Source of the DNA: Hydractinia symbiolongicarpus | Lineage: Eukaryota > Cnidaria > Hydrozoa > Anthoathecata > Hydractiniidae | NCBI RefSeq assembly: GCF_029227915.1 | Contig: NC_079883.1 | Coordinates: forward strand, 18,168,001-18,232,000 | Length of the DNA: 64,000 bases | Direction: 5' to 3' | Shown: in pieces, positions 1 to 10,592 of the stretch | Numbering within the stretch: position 1 is the first letter of the stretch | Layout: every line of letters begins with the position of its first letter | Position numbers and translations under genes: made by a program | Notes under the pieces: generated by a model | What the model saw: only the letters and a program-made list of their open reading frames with translations | Told to the model about the DNA's origin: nothing | The model's database searches: none

Positions 1-1330
1 AAAGGCCATATTACAGTCTTTAGGGGCCTGTACACGTGGTTGACGGTCTTATAACGCCGTGGCGCTGTGGAAAACAACTTGGGACGTCGTAGTCCATTGA
101 GAGTGGAAGGATAAGACCAATGGTAACCTGCGTAGGCACGTGGAACAACGTGATTTATGTATACGGACTTTATTAGGGCGCAAAAGGCCATATTACTGCC
201 TTTAGAGACCTGTACACGTGGTTAACGGTGTTATAAAGCTGTGGCGCAATTGCAAACAACTTGGGACGTCGTAGTCTATTGAGAGTACATGGACTAGTCC
301 GATCGTAACTTGCGCAGGCACGTGGATCTACGTGATTTATGTGTACGACCTCTATTAGGCAGCAAAAGGCCATGCTATAGACGTTAGACGCATGTACTCG
401 TAGTTAACGGTGTTATACCGCCATGGCGCAATGGAAAAGGACTTGGGACGTCGTAGTCCATTGAGAGTGGAAGGATAAGACCAATGGTAACCTGCGCAGG
501 CACGTGCAACCACGTGATTTACGTGTAGGGCCTTTATTAGTGTACAAGAGGCTATATTACAGCCCTTAGGGGCTTGTACGTGTGGCTGACGCTGTTATAA
601 AGCCATGGCGCAATGAAAAACTACTTGGGACGTCGTAGTTCATTGAGAGTGGAAGGATAAGACCAATGGTAACCTGCGCAGGCACGTGTACCAACGCGAA
701 TTGGGTGTACGGTCTTTATTAGGCTGCAAAAGGTCATATTACAGCCTTTAGAGACCTGTACACGTGGTTGACGGTGTTATAAAGCTGTGGCGCAATTGCA
801 AACAACTTGGGACGTCTTAGTCCATTGAGAGTGGAAAGATTAGTCCGATCGTAACTTGCGCAGGCACGTGGAACAACGTGATTAATGTGTAAGGCCTTTA
901 TTAGTGTACAAGAGGCTATATTACAGCCCTTAGGGGCTTGTACGTGTGGCTGACGCTGTTATAAAGCCATGGCGCAATGGAAAACTACTTGCGACGTCGT
1001 AGTTCATTGAGAGTTGAAGGAGAAGACCAATGGTAACCTGCGCAGGCACGTGCAACCACGTGATATACGTGTAAGGCCTTTATTAGGCTGCAAGAGGCCA
1101 TATTACAGTCGTTAGACGCATGTACTTGTAGTTAACGGTGTTATAACACCATGGCGCAATGGAAAACGACTTGTGACGTCGTAGTCCATTGAGAGTGGAA
1201 GGATTAAACCAATGGTAACCTGCGCAGGCACGTGGAATAACGTGATTTATGTATACGGACTTTATTAGGCCGCAAAAGGCCATATTACAGCCTTTAGGGG
1301 CTTGTACACGTGTTTGACAGTGTTGTAAAG
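1..1330. repeat. Block repeated at 18354-19683 (first copy)
   Basis: This stretch (G, D1, A-like, C, D, C, A, start of B) recurs with a displacement of 18353 bp, including the rare GCGCTGTGG and CTGCGTAGGC variants. Its first 440 bases also match the ends of the large units at 7032-7471 and 15986-16425. The window therefore opens at the tail of another such unit. Confidence 0.85.
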
Positions 1331-1403
1331 CCGTGGCGCTATGGAAAACAACTTGGGACTTCGTAGTCCTTTGAGAGTGGAAGGATAAGACCAATGATAA
1401 CCC
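1124..1403. repeat. 280-bp out-of-register unit, copy 1 of 3
   Basis: The unit runs from ACTTGTAGTTAACGG in an A monomer through a full linker and into the following B monomer, stopping at GATAACCC. It then jumps back to ACTTGTAG of another A monomer. 280 bp is 182 + 98, so the join breaks the 182-bp register. At most one base of microhomology is visible at the join. Confidence 0.9.
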
Positions 1404-1683
1404 ACTTGTAGTTAACGGTGTTATAACACCATGGCGCAATGGAAAACGACTTGTGACGTCGTAGTCCATTGAGAGTGGAAGGATTAAACCAATGGTAACC
1501 TGCGCAGGCACGTGGAACAACGTGATTTATGTATACGGACTTTATTAGGCCGCAAAAGGCCATATTACAGCCTTTAGGGGCTTGTACACGTGTTTGACGG
1601 TGTTGTAAAGCCGTGGCGCTATGGAAAACAACTTGGGACTTCGTAGTCCTTTGAGAGTGGAAGGATAAGACCAATGATAACCT
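1404..1683. repeat. 280-bp out-of-register unit, copy 2 of 3
   Basis: Starts at the first junction (AACCC joined to ACTTGTAG) and ends at the second (AACCT joined to ACTTGTAG). The two junctions differ by one base, C versus T. It carries GGAACAACG where copy 1 has GGAATAACG. Confidence 0.9.
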
Positions 1684-1963
1684 ACTTGTAGTTAACGGTG
1701 TTATAACACCATGGCGCAATGGAAAACGACTTGTGACGTCGTAGTCCATTGAGAGTGGAAGGATTGAACCAATGGTAACCTGCGCAGGCACGTGGAACAA
1801 CGTGATTTATGTATACGGACTTTATTAGGCCGCAAAAGGCCATATTACAGCCTTTAGGGGCTTGTACACGTGTTTGACGGTGTTGTAAAGCCGTGGCGCT
1901 ATGGAAAACAACTTGGGACTTCGTAGTCCTTCGAGAGTGGAAGGATAAGACCAATGATAACCT
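1684..1963. repeat. 280-bp out-of-register unit, copy 3 of 3
   Basis: The last copy has GGATTGAACC and CCTTCGAGAG as private changes. It runs on in register into CCTGCGCAGG at 1961, so there are exactly two aberrant junctions in the triplet. Confidence 0.88.
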
Positions 1964-2266
1964 GCGCAGGCACGTGCAACCACGTGATTTACGTGTTGGG
2001 CCTTTATTAGTGTACAAGAGGCTATATTACAGCCCTTAGGGGCTTGTACGTGTGGCTGACGCTGTTATAAAGCCATGGCGCAATGAAAAACTACTTGGGA
2101 CGTCGTAGTTCATTGAGAGTGGAAGGATAAGACCAATGGTAACCTGCGCAGGCACGTGGAACCACGTGATATACGTGTAAGGCCTTTATTAGGCTGCAAG
2201 AGGCAGCCTTTAGGAGCCTTTACACGTGGTTGACGGTGTTGTGAAGGCGTGGCCCTATGGAAAACA
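1964..2266. repeat. Satellite between the 280-bp triplet and the first large unit
   Basis: Completes the B monomer with a GATTTACGTGTTGGG ending, then a C monomer and the start of the first 8-bp-deletion monomer. From about 2060 it matches 19680 onward (displacement 17611 bp). Confidence 0.8.
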
Positions 2267-2366
2267 ACTTGGGACGTCGTAGTCGATTGAGCGCGGAAGG
2301 ATAAGACCAATGATAACCTGCGCAGGAACGTGCAACCACGTGATATACGTGTAAGGCCTTTATTAG
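2193..2366. repeat. F monomer 1 (174 bp, 8-bp linker deletion)
   Basis: GAGGCAGCC replaces GAGGCCATATTACAGCC at 2204/2205. It carries GGAGCCTTTACACG and GTGAAGGCGTGG, shared only with the copies at 19804 and 21252. Confidence 0.92.
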
Positions 2367-2403
2367 TGTACAAGAGGCTATATTACAGCCCTTAGGGGCT
2401 TGT

Positions 2404-2532
2404 ACGTGTGGCTGACGCTGTTATAAAGCCATGGCGCAATGGAAAACTACTTGGGACGTCGTAGTTTATTGAGAGTTGAAGGAGAAGACCAATGGTAACC
2501 TGCGCAGGCACGTGCAACCACGTGATATACGT
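2404..2532. other. Five ACGT cores in one C monomer, three phased at 9-10 bp
   Basis: ACGT starts at 2404, 2456, 2510, 2520 and 2529. The spacings are 52, 54, 10 and 9 bp, with about 57 bp to the next unit's first core. Three cores therefore lie about one helical turn apart and the others about five turns apart. A random 182-bp sequence of this composition would hold fewer than one ACGT. ACGT is the core of plant bZIP (G-box and C-box) sites, and CACGTG is the canonical bHLH E-box. Recognition of these sites by a protein here is inference. Confidence 0.75.
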
Positions 2533-2542
2533 GTAAGGCCTT
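2499..2542. other. Cluster of perfect short palindromes in the C monomer
   Basis: Perfect dyads follow each other closely: CCTGCGCAGG (2499-2508), GCACGTGC (2508-2515, sharing one base), CACGTG (2519-2524) and AAGGCCTT (2535-2542). GCCATGGC (2428-2435) and GACGTC (2455-2460) lie upstream in the same unit. GCCT-TTATT-AGGC after the last dyad can also form a small hairpin. Short dyads are a described property of many centromeric satellites. Whether they extrude or bind protein here is not shown by sequence. Confidence 0.7.
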
Positions 2543-2570
2543 TATTAGGCTGCAAGAGGCCATATTACAG

Positions 2571-2752
2571 TCGTTAGACGCATGTACTTGTAGTTAACGG
2601 TGTTATAACACTATGGCGCAATGGAAAACGACTTGTGACGTCGTAGTCCATTGAGAGTGGAAGGATTAGACCAATGGTAACCTGCGCAGGCACGTGGAAC
2701 AACGTGATTTATGTATACGGACTTTATTAGGCCGCAAAAGGCCATATTACAG
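2571..2752. repeat. Exemplar A-type monomer, 182 bp
   Basis: A monomers begin TCGTTAGACGCATGTACTTG, then GTTAACGGTGTTATAAC, CGACTTGTGACGTCG and GGAAGGATTAGACC. They usually end GTGATTTATGTATACGGAC before a GGCCGCAAAAGGCC linker. Variants with TACTCG or TACCCG in place of TACTTG recur. Relative to C, the ACGT core at monomer position 16 is lost and the third clustered core has become ATGT. It is most often followed by a B or G monomer. Confidence 0.9.
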
Positions 2753-2934
2753 CCTTTAGGGGCCTGTTCACGTGTTTGACGGTGTTGTAAAGCCGTGGCG
2801 CTATGGAAAACAACTTGGGACTTCGTAGTCCTTTGAGAGTGGAAGGATAAGACCAATGATAACCTGCGCAGGCATGTGCAACCACGTGATATACGTGTAA
2901 GGCCCTTATTAGTGTACAAGAGGCTATATTACAG
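2753..2934. repeat. Exemplar B-type monomer, 182 bp
   Basis: B monomers begin CCTTTAGGGGCCTG, then CACGTGTTTGACGGTGTTG, CCGTGGCGCTATGG, GGGACTTCGTAGTCCTTTG and GATAAGACCAATGATAACC. They often carry GCATGTGC where C has GCACGTGC, and end AAGGCCCTTATTAGTGTAC. The central GACGTC is replaced by GACTTC. This copy carries CTGTTCACG, a variant shared with the copies at about 7960, 11710, 20370 and 21820. Confidence 0.9.
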
Positions 2935-3298
2935 CCCTTAGGGACTTGTACGTGTGGCTGACGCTGTTATAAAGCCATGGCGCAATGAAAAACTTCTTGT
3001 GACGTCGTACTTCATTAAGAGTGGAAGGATAAGACCAATGCTAGCCTGCGCAGGCACGTGCAACCACGTGATATACGTGTAAGGCCTTTATTAGGCTGCA
3101 AGAGGCCATATTACAGTCGTTAGACGCATGTACTTGTAGTTAACGGTGTTATAACGCCATGGCGCAATGGAAAACGACTTGTGACGTCGTAGTCCATTGA
3201 GAGGGGAAGGATTAGACAAATGGTAACCTGCGCAGGCACGTGAAACAACGTGATTTATGTTTACGGACTTTATTAGGCCGCAAAAGGCCATATTACAG

Positions 3299-3480
3299 CC
3301 TTTAGGGGCCTGTACACGTGGTTGACGGTCTTATAACGCCGTGGCGCTATGGAAAACAACTTGGGACGTCGTAGTTCATTGAGAGTAGAAGGATAAGACC
3401 AATGCTAACCTGCGCAGGCACGTGCAACCACGTGATATGCGTGTAAGGCCTTTATTAGGCTGCAAGAGGTCATATTACAG
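3299..3480. repeat. Exemplar G-type monomer, 182 bp
   Basis: G monomers start like B but have GGTTGACGGTCTTATAACG followed by CCGTGGCGCTATGG, so CTTATAACGCCG replaces GTTGTAAAGCCG. The second half resembles A or C (GACGTCGTAGT, AAGGATAAGACC). The window opens inside a G monomer (positions 1-182) with CGCTGTGG instead of CGCTATGG, a variant shared with about 18415. Confidence 0.8.
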
Positions 3481-4367
3481 TCGTTAGACGCATGTACTTG
3501 TAGTTAACGGTGTTATAAAGCCATGGCGCAATGAAAAACTTCTTGGGACGTCGTAGTTCATTGAGAGTGGAAGGAGAAGACTAATGGTAACCTGCGCAGG
3601 CACGTGCAACCACGTGATAAATGTGTACGGCCTTTATTAGGCTGCAAAAGGCCATATTACAGTCGTTAGACGCATGTACCCGTAGTTAACGGTGTTATAA
3701 CGCCATGGCGCAATGGAAAAAAACTTGGAACGTCGTAGTCCATTGAGAGTGGAAGGATTAGACGAATAGTAACCTGCGCAGTCACGTGGAACAACGCAAA
3801 TTGGGTGTACGGCCTTTATTAGGCTGCAAAAGGTCATATTACAGTCTTTAGAGACCTGTACACGTGGTTGACGGTGTTATAAAGCTGTGGCGCAATTGCA
3901 AACAACTTGGGACGTCTTAGTCCATTGAGAGTGGAAAGATTAGTCCGATCGTAACTTGCGCAGGCACGTGGAACAACGTGATATACGTGTAAGGCCTTTA
4001 TTAGTGTACAAGAGGATATATTACAGCCCTTAGGGCTTGTACGTGTGGCTGACGCTGTTATAAAGCAATAGCGCAATGGAAAACTGCTTGGGACGTCGTA
4101 GTCCATTGAGAGTGGAAGGATAAGACCAATGCTAACCTGCGCAGGCACGTGCAACCACGTGATATACGTGTAAGGCCTTTATTAGGCTGCAAGAGGCCAT
4201 ATTACAGTCGTTAGACGCATGTACTTGTAGTTAACGGTGTTATAACGCCATGGCGCAATGTAAAACGACTTGTGACGTCGTAGTTCATTGAGAGTGGAAG
4301 GATAAGACCAATGCTAACCTGCGCAGGCACGTGCAACCAAGTGATATACTTGTAAGGCCTTTATTAG

Positions 4368-4541
4368 GCTGCAAGAGGCACCCTTTAGGGGCCTGTACAC
4401 GTGGTTGACGGCGCTGTGAAGCCGTGGCCTTATGGAAAACAACTTGGGACGTCGTAGTCGATTGAGCGTGGAAGGATAAGACCAATGATAACCTGCGCAG
4501 GAACGTGCAACCACGTGATATACGTGTAAGGTCTTTATTAG
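4368..4541. repeat. F monomer 2 (174 bp), CACCC lineage
   Basis: GAGGCACCC at the deletion, with GGCGCTGTGAAGCCG and GGCCTTATGG. It is followed directly by the 54-bp-deleted T monomer. Confidence 0.92.
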
Positions 4542-4669
4542 GGTGCAAGAGGCTATATTACAGCCCTTAGGGGACTGTGCGCGTGGCTGACGCTGTTATA
4601 AGGACAAGACCAATGATAACTTGCGCAGGCACGTGCAACCACGTGATATACGTGTAAGGCCTTTATTAG
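4542..4669. repeat. T monomer 1 (128 bp, 54-bp internal deletion)
   Basis: GCTGTTATAA is joined to GGACAAGACC at about 4600. The lost bases run from GCCATGG through GACTTCG to GAGAGTGG, so the NcoI-like and central dyads are both missing. It begins with the CTTAGGGGACTGTGCGCG variant. Confidence 0.92.
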
Positions 4670-5213
4670 TGTACAAGACGCTATATCAGCCCTTAGTGGC
4701 TTGTACGTGTGGCTGACGCTGTTATAAAGCCATGGCGCAATGGAAAACTACTTGGGACGTCGTAGTTCATTGAGAGTGGAAGGAGAAGACTAATGGTAAC
4801 CTGCGCAGGCACGTGCAACCACGTGATATATGTGTAAGGCCTTTATTAGGCTGCAAGAGGCGACACTACAGTCGTTAGACGCTTGTTCTTGTAGTTAACG
4901 GTGTTATAACGTCATGACGTAACGGAAAACGACTTGGGACGTCGTAGTCCATTGACAGGGGAAGGATTAGACCAATGCTAACCTGTGCAGGCACGTGCAA
5001 CCACTTGATATAGGTGTAAGGTCTTTATTAGGCTACAAGAAGCCATATTACAGTCGTTAGACGCATGTACTCGTAGTTAACGGTGTTATATCGCCATGGC
5101 GTAACGGAAAACGACTTGGGACGTCGTAGTCCATTGAGAGGTGAAGGATTAGACCAATGGTAACCTGCGCAGGAACGTGCAACCACGTGATATACGTGTA
5201 AGCCCTTTATTAG

Positions 5214-5387
5214 GCTGCAAGAGGCAGCCTTTAGGGGCCTGTACACGTGGTTGACGGTGTTGTGAAGCCGTGGCCCTATGGAAAACAACTTGGGACGTCG
5301 TAGTCGATTGAGCGTGGAAGGATAAGACCAATGATAACCTGCGCAGGAACGTGCAACCACGTGATATACGTGTAAGGCCTTTATTAG
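5214..5387. repeat. F monomer 3 (174 bp), CAGCC lineage
   Basis: GAGGCAGCC, GTTGTGAAGCCGTGGCCC and CGATTGAGCGTGG. It is preceded by the TAAGCCCTTTATT variant, as in its copies. Confidence 0.92.
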
Positions 5388-8300
5388 GGTACAAGAGGCT
5401 ATATTACAGACCTTAGGGGCCTGTACACGTGGCTGACGCTGTTATAAAGCCATGGCGCAATAGAAAACCACTTGGGACGTCGTAGTCCATTGAGAGTGGA
5501 AGGATAAGACCAATGGTAACCTGCGCAGGCACGTGGAACAACGTGATTTATGTATACGGACTTTATTAGGGCGCAAAAGGCCATATTACAGCCTTTAGAG
5601 ACCTGTACACGTGGTTAACGGTATTATAAAGCTGTGGCGCAATTGCAAACAACTTGGGACGTCGTAGTCTATTGAGAGTACATGGACTAGTCCGATCGTA
5701 ACTTGCGCAGGCACGTGGATCTACGTGATTTATGTATACGGACTTTATTAGGCAGCAAAAGGCCATATTACAGCCTTTAGGGGGCTGTACACGTGGTTGA
5801 AGGTCTTATAACGCCGTGGCGCTATGGAAAACCACTTGGGACGTCGTAGTCCATTGAGAGTGGAAGGATAAGACCAATGATAACCTGCGCAGGCACGTGC
5901 AACCACGTGATATACGTGTAAGGCCTTTATTAGTGTACAAGAGGCTATATTACAGCCCTTAGGGGCTTGTACGTGTGGCTGACGGTGTTATAAAGCTGTG
6001 GCGCAATTGCAATCAACTTGGGACGTCTTAGTCCATTGAGAGTGGAAAGATTAGTCCGATCGTAACTTGCGCAGGCACGTGGAACAACGTGATTTATGTG
6101 TACGGCCTCTATTAGGCAGCAAAAGGCCATACTAAAGCCTTTATAGGCATGTACACGCGGCTGACTGTGTTATAAAGCCATGGTGCAATGGAAAACAACT
6201 TGGGACTTCGTAGTCCTTTGAGAGTGGAAGGATAAGACCAATGATAACCTGCGCAGGCACGTGCAACCACGTGATATACGTGTAAGGCCTTTATTAGTGT
6301 ACAAGAGGCTATATTACAGCCCTTAGGGGCTTGTACGTGTGGCTGACGCTGTTATAAAGCCATGGCGCAATGGAAAACTACTTGGGACGTCGTAGTTCAT
6401 TGAGAGTGGAAGGATTAGACCAATGGTAACCTGCGCAGGCACGTGGAACAACGTGATTTATGTATACGGACTTTATTAGGCCGCAAAAGGCCATATTACA
6501 GCCTTTAGGGGCCTGCACACGTGTTTGACGGTGTTGTAAAGCCGTGGCGCTATGGAAAACAACTTGGGACTTCGTAGTCCTTTGAGAGCGGAAGGATAAG
6601 ACCAATGCTAACCTGCACAGGCACGTGCAACCACGTGATATACGTGTAAGGCCTTTATTAGGCTGCAAGAGGCCATATTACAGTCGTTAGACGCATGTAC
6701 TTGTAGTTAACAGTGTTATAACGCCATGGCGCAATGGAAAACGACTTGTGACGTCGTAGTCCATTGAGAGTGGAAGGATAAGACCAATGCTAACCTGCGC
6801 AGGCACGTGCAACCACGTGATATACGTGTAAGGCCTTTATTAGGCTGCAAGAGGCCATATTACAGTCGTTAGACGCATGTACTTGTAGTTAACGGTGTTA
6901 TAACGCCATGGCGCAATGGAAAACGACTTGTGACGTCGTAGTTCATTGAGAGTGGAAAGATTATACCAATGGTAACCTGCGCAGGCATGTGGAACAACGT
7001 GATTTATGTGTACGGACTTTATTAAGCCGCAAAAGGCCATATTACAGTCTTTAGGGGCCTGTACACGTGGTTGACGGTCTTATAACGCCGTGGCGCTATG
7101 GAAAACAACTTGGGACGTCGTAGTCCATTGAGAGTGGAAGGATAAGACCAATGGTAACCTGCGCAGGCACGTGGAACAACGTGATTTATGTATACGGACT
7201 TTATTAGGGCGCAAAAGGCCATATTACAGCCTTTAGAGACCTGTACACGTGGTTAACGGTGTTATAAAGCTGTGGCGCAATTGCAAACAACTTGGGACGT
7301 CGTAGTCTATTGAGAGTACATGGACTAGTCCGATCGTAACTTGCGCAGGCACGTGGATCTACGTGATTTATGTGTACGACCTCTATTAGGCAGCAAAAGG
7401 CCATGCTATAGACGTTAGACGCATGTACTCGTAGTTAACGGTGTTATACCGCCATGGCGCAATGGAAAAGGACTTGGGACGTCGTAGTCGATTGAGCGCG
7501 GAAGGATAAGACCAATGATAACCTGCGCAGGAACGTGCAACCACGTGATATACGTGTAAGGCCTTTATTAGTGTACAAGAGGCTATATTACAGCCCTTAG
7601 GGGCTTGTACGTGTGGCTGACGCTGTTATAAAGCCATGGCGCAATGGAAAACTACTTGGGACGTCGTAGTTTATTGAGAGTTGAAGGAGAAGACCAATGG
7701 TAACCTGCGCAGGCACGTGCAACCACGTGATATACGTGTAAGGCCTTTATTAGGCTGCAAGAGGCCATATTACAGTCGTTAGACGCATGTACTTGTAGTT
7801 AACGGTGTTATAACACTATGGCGCAATGGAAAACGACTTGTGACGTCGTAGTCCATTGAGAGTGGAAGGATTAGACCAATGGTAACCTGCGCAGGCACGT
7901 GGAACAACGTGATTTATGTATACGGACTTTATTAGGCCGCAAAAGGCCATATTACAGCCTTTAGGGGCCTGTTCACGTGTTTGACGGTGTTGTAAAGCCG
8001 TGGCGCTATGGAAAACAACTTGGGACTTCGTAGTCCTTTGAGAGTGGAAGGATAAGACCAATGATAACCTGCGCAGGCATGTGCAACCACGTGATATACG
8101 TGTAAGGCCCTTATTAGTGTACAAGAGGCTATATTACAGCCCTTAGGGACTTGTACGTGTGGCTGACGCTGTTATAAAGCCATGGCGCAATGAAAAACTT
8201 CTTGTGACGTCGTACTTCATTAAGAGTGGAAGGATAAGACCAATGCTAGCCTGCGCAGGCACGTGCAACCACGTGATATACGTGTAAGGCCTTTATTAGG

Positions 8301-9572
8301 CTGCAAGAGGCCATATTACAGTCGTTAGACGCATGTACTTGTAGTTAACGGTGTTATAACGCCATGGCGCAATGGAAAACGACTTGTGACGTCGTAGTCC
8401 ATTGAGAGGGGAAGGATTAGACAAATGGTAACCTGCGCAGGCACGTGAAACAACGTGATTTATGTTTACGGACTTTATTAGGCCGCAAAAGGCCATATTA
8501 CAGCCTTTAGGGGCCTGTACACGTGGTTGACGGTCTTATAACGCCGTGGCGCTATGGAAAACAACTTGGGACGTCGTAGTTCATTGAGAGTAGAAGGATA
8601 AGACCAATGCTAACCTGCGCAGGCACGTGCAACCACGTGATATGCGTGTAAGGCCTTTATTAGGCTGCAAGAGGTCATATTACAGTCGTTAGACGCATGT
8701 ACTTGTAGTTAACGGTGTTATAAAGCCATGGCGCAATGAAAAACTTCTTGGGACGTCGTAGTTCATTGAGAGTGGAAGGAGAAGACTAATGGTAACCTGC
8801 GCAGGCACGTGCAACCACGTGATAAATGTGTACGGCCTTTATTAGGCTGCAAAAGGCCATATTACAGTCGTTAGACGCATGTACCCGTAGTTAACGGTGT
8901 TATAACGCCATGGCGCAATGGAAAAAAACTTGGAACGTCGTAGTCCATTGAGAGTGGAAGGATTAGACGAATAGTAACCTGCGCAGTCACGTGGAACAAC
9001 GCAAATTGGGTGTACGGCCTTTATTAGGCTGCAAAAGGTCATATTACAGTCTTTAGAGACCTGTACACGTGGTTGACGGTGTTATAAAGCTGTGGCGCAA
9101 TTGCAAACAACTTGGGACGTCTTAGTCCATTGAGAGTGGAAAGATTAGTCCGATCGTAACTTGCGCAGGCACGTGGAACAACGTGATATACGTGTAAGGC
9201 CTTTATTAGTGTACAAGAGGATATATTACAGCCTTTAGGGCTTGTACGTGTGGCTGACGCTGTTATAAAGCAATAGCGCAATGGAAAACTGCTTGGGACG
9301 TCGTAGTCCATTGAGAGTGGAAGGATAAGACCAATGCTAACCTGCGCAGGCACGTGCAACCACGTGATATACGTGTAAGGCCTTTATTAGGCTGCAAGAG
9401 GCCATATTACAGTCGTTAGACGCATGTACTTGTAGTTAACGGTGTTATAACGCCATGGCGCAATGTAAAACGACTTGTGACGTCGTAGTTCATTGAGAGT
9501 GGAAGGATAAGACCAATGCTAACCTGCGCAGGCACGTGCAACCAAGTGATATACTTGTAAGGCCTTTATTAG

Positions 9573-9746
9573 GCTGCAAGAGGCACCCTTTAGGGGCCTG
9601 TACACGTGGTTGACGGCGCTGTGAAGCCGTGGCCTTATGGAAAACAACTTGGGACGTCGTAGTCGATTGAGCGTGGAAGGATAAGACCAATGATAACCTG
9701 CGCAGGAACGTGCAACCACGTGATATACGTGTAAGGTCTTTATTAG
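9573..9746. repeat. F monomer 4 (174 bp), CACCC lineage
   Basis: Unit 2 copy of the one at 4368 (+5205 bp), again followed by a T monomer. Confidence 0.92.
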
Positions 9747-9874
9747 GGTGCAAGAGGCTATATTACAGCCCTTAGGGGACTGTGCGCGTGGCTGACGCTG
9801 TTATAAGGACAAGACCAATGATAACTTGCGCAGGCACGTGCAACCACGTGATATACGTGTAAGGCCTTTATTAG
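9747..9874. repeat. T monomer 2 (128 bp)
   Basis: Unit 2 copy with the same breakpoint (+5205 bp from the first). Confidence 0.92.
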
Positions 9875-10418
9875 TGTACAAGACGCTATATCAGCCCTTA
9901 GTGGCTTGTACGTGTGGCTGACGCTGTTATAAAGCCATGGCGCAATGGAAAACTACTTGGGACGTCGTAGTTCATTGAGAGTGGAAGGAGAAGACTAATG
10001 GTAACCTGCGCAGGCACGTGCAACCACGTGATATATGTGTAAGGCCTTTATTAGGCTGCAAGAGGCGACACTACAGTCGTTAGACGCTTGTTCTTGTAGT
10101 TAACGGTGTTATAACGTCATGACGTAACGGAAAACGACTTGGGACGTCGTAGTCCATAGACAGGGGAAGGATTAGACCAATGCTAACCTGTGCAGGCACG
10201 TGCAACCACTTGATATAGGTGTAAGGTCTTTATTAGGCTACAAGAAGCCATATTACAGTCGTTAGACGCATGTACTCGTAGTTAACGGTGTTATATCGCC
10301 ATGGCGTAACGGAAAACGACTTGGGACGTCGTAGTCCATTGAGAGGTGAAGGATTAGACCAATGGTAACCTGCGCAGGAACGTGCAACCACGTGATATAC
10401 GTGTAAGCCCTTTATTAG

Positions 10419-10592
10419 GCTGCAAGAGGCAGCCTTTAGGGGCCTGTACACGTGGTTGACGGTGTTGTGAAGCCGTGGCCCTATGGAAAACCACTTGGGA
10501 CGTCGTAGTCCATTGAGAGTGGAAGGATAAGACCAATGGTAACCTGCGCAGGCACGTGGAACAACGTGATTTATGTATACGGACTTTATTAG
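10419..10592. repeat. F monomer 5 (174 bp), chimeric
   Basis: Unit 2 copy of the one at 5214, but from about 10490 it continues as the next monomer (ACCACTTGGGACG, CCATTGAGAG). The F is therefore fused to its neighbour by the loss of one 182-bp unit. Confidence 0.9.

Larger units (their letters stand above)
2389..2570. repeat. Exemplar C-type monomer, 182 bp
   Basis: C monomers begin CCCTTAGGGGCTTGTACGTG, continue GGCTGACGCTGTTATAAAGC, and have GAAAACTACTTGGGACGTCG, GTAGTTCATTG and GAAGGAGAAGACC. This copy differs from the C consensus by two bases (GTTTATTG and GAGTTGAAGG). It usually follows a TGTACAAGAGGC linker. The C consensus has 54 G, 37 C and nine CpG dinucleotides in 182 bp, so CpG is not strongly depleted. 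Confidence 0.9.
2267..7471. repeat. Large HOR unit 1: 5205 bp, 29 monomers
   Basis: 5205 = 29 x 182 - 73. The missing 73 bases are fully located: two 8-bp deletions (4379, 5225), one 54-bp deletion (about 4600), a 2-bp loss at about 4686 and a 1-bp loss at about 4034. Read from the linkers, the order is C, A, B, C, A, G, A, A, D, C, A, F, T, C, A, A, F, then a mix with D1, G, C, H, C, B, A, A, G, D1, A. The same order recurs at 11221-16425 with a constant displacement of 8954 bp, and in shortened form at 7472-11220. The right limit lies within the shared string ACTTGGGACGTCGTAGTC. Confidence 0.9.

Noticed and set aside
173-373. Minus-strand frames of 61-153 codons (MAFC.LIK..., MYTNKGL..., MHVPAQV... 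types) repeated through the window
   Set aside because: They are the satellite read in alternating frames every 182 bp. The MAFC and MYTN types are overlapping frames of the same DNA. They end wherever variants create stops, have no ribosome-binding or domain features, and do not keep a frame across units. None is annotated as a gene.
1404-1684. The out-of-register joins as assembly errors
   Set aside because: Not fully excluded, but two joins with the same structure and different junction bases, with private variants in each copy, are easier to explain as real DNA than as a misassembly. Spanning reads would settle it.
1083-2017. Longer frames of 145, 153 and 111 codons near the start
   Set aside because: Their extra length comes from the out-of-register 280-bp joins, which happen to keep a frame open, not from a coding constraint.
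2404-2435. TTGACG followed by TATAAAG in many monomers, resembling a bacterial promoter or a TATA box
   Set aside because: The spacing is too short for a sigma70-type promoter, the context is a eukaryotic-type satellite, and no gene lies downstream. A TATA-like motif alone does not support a promoter.
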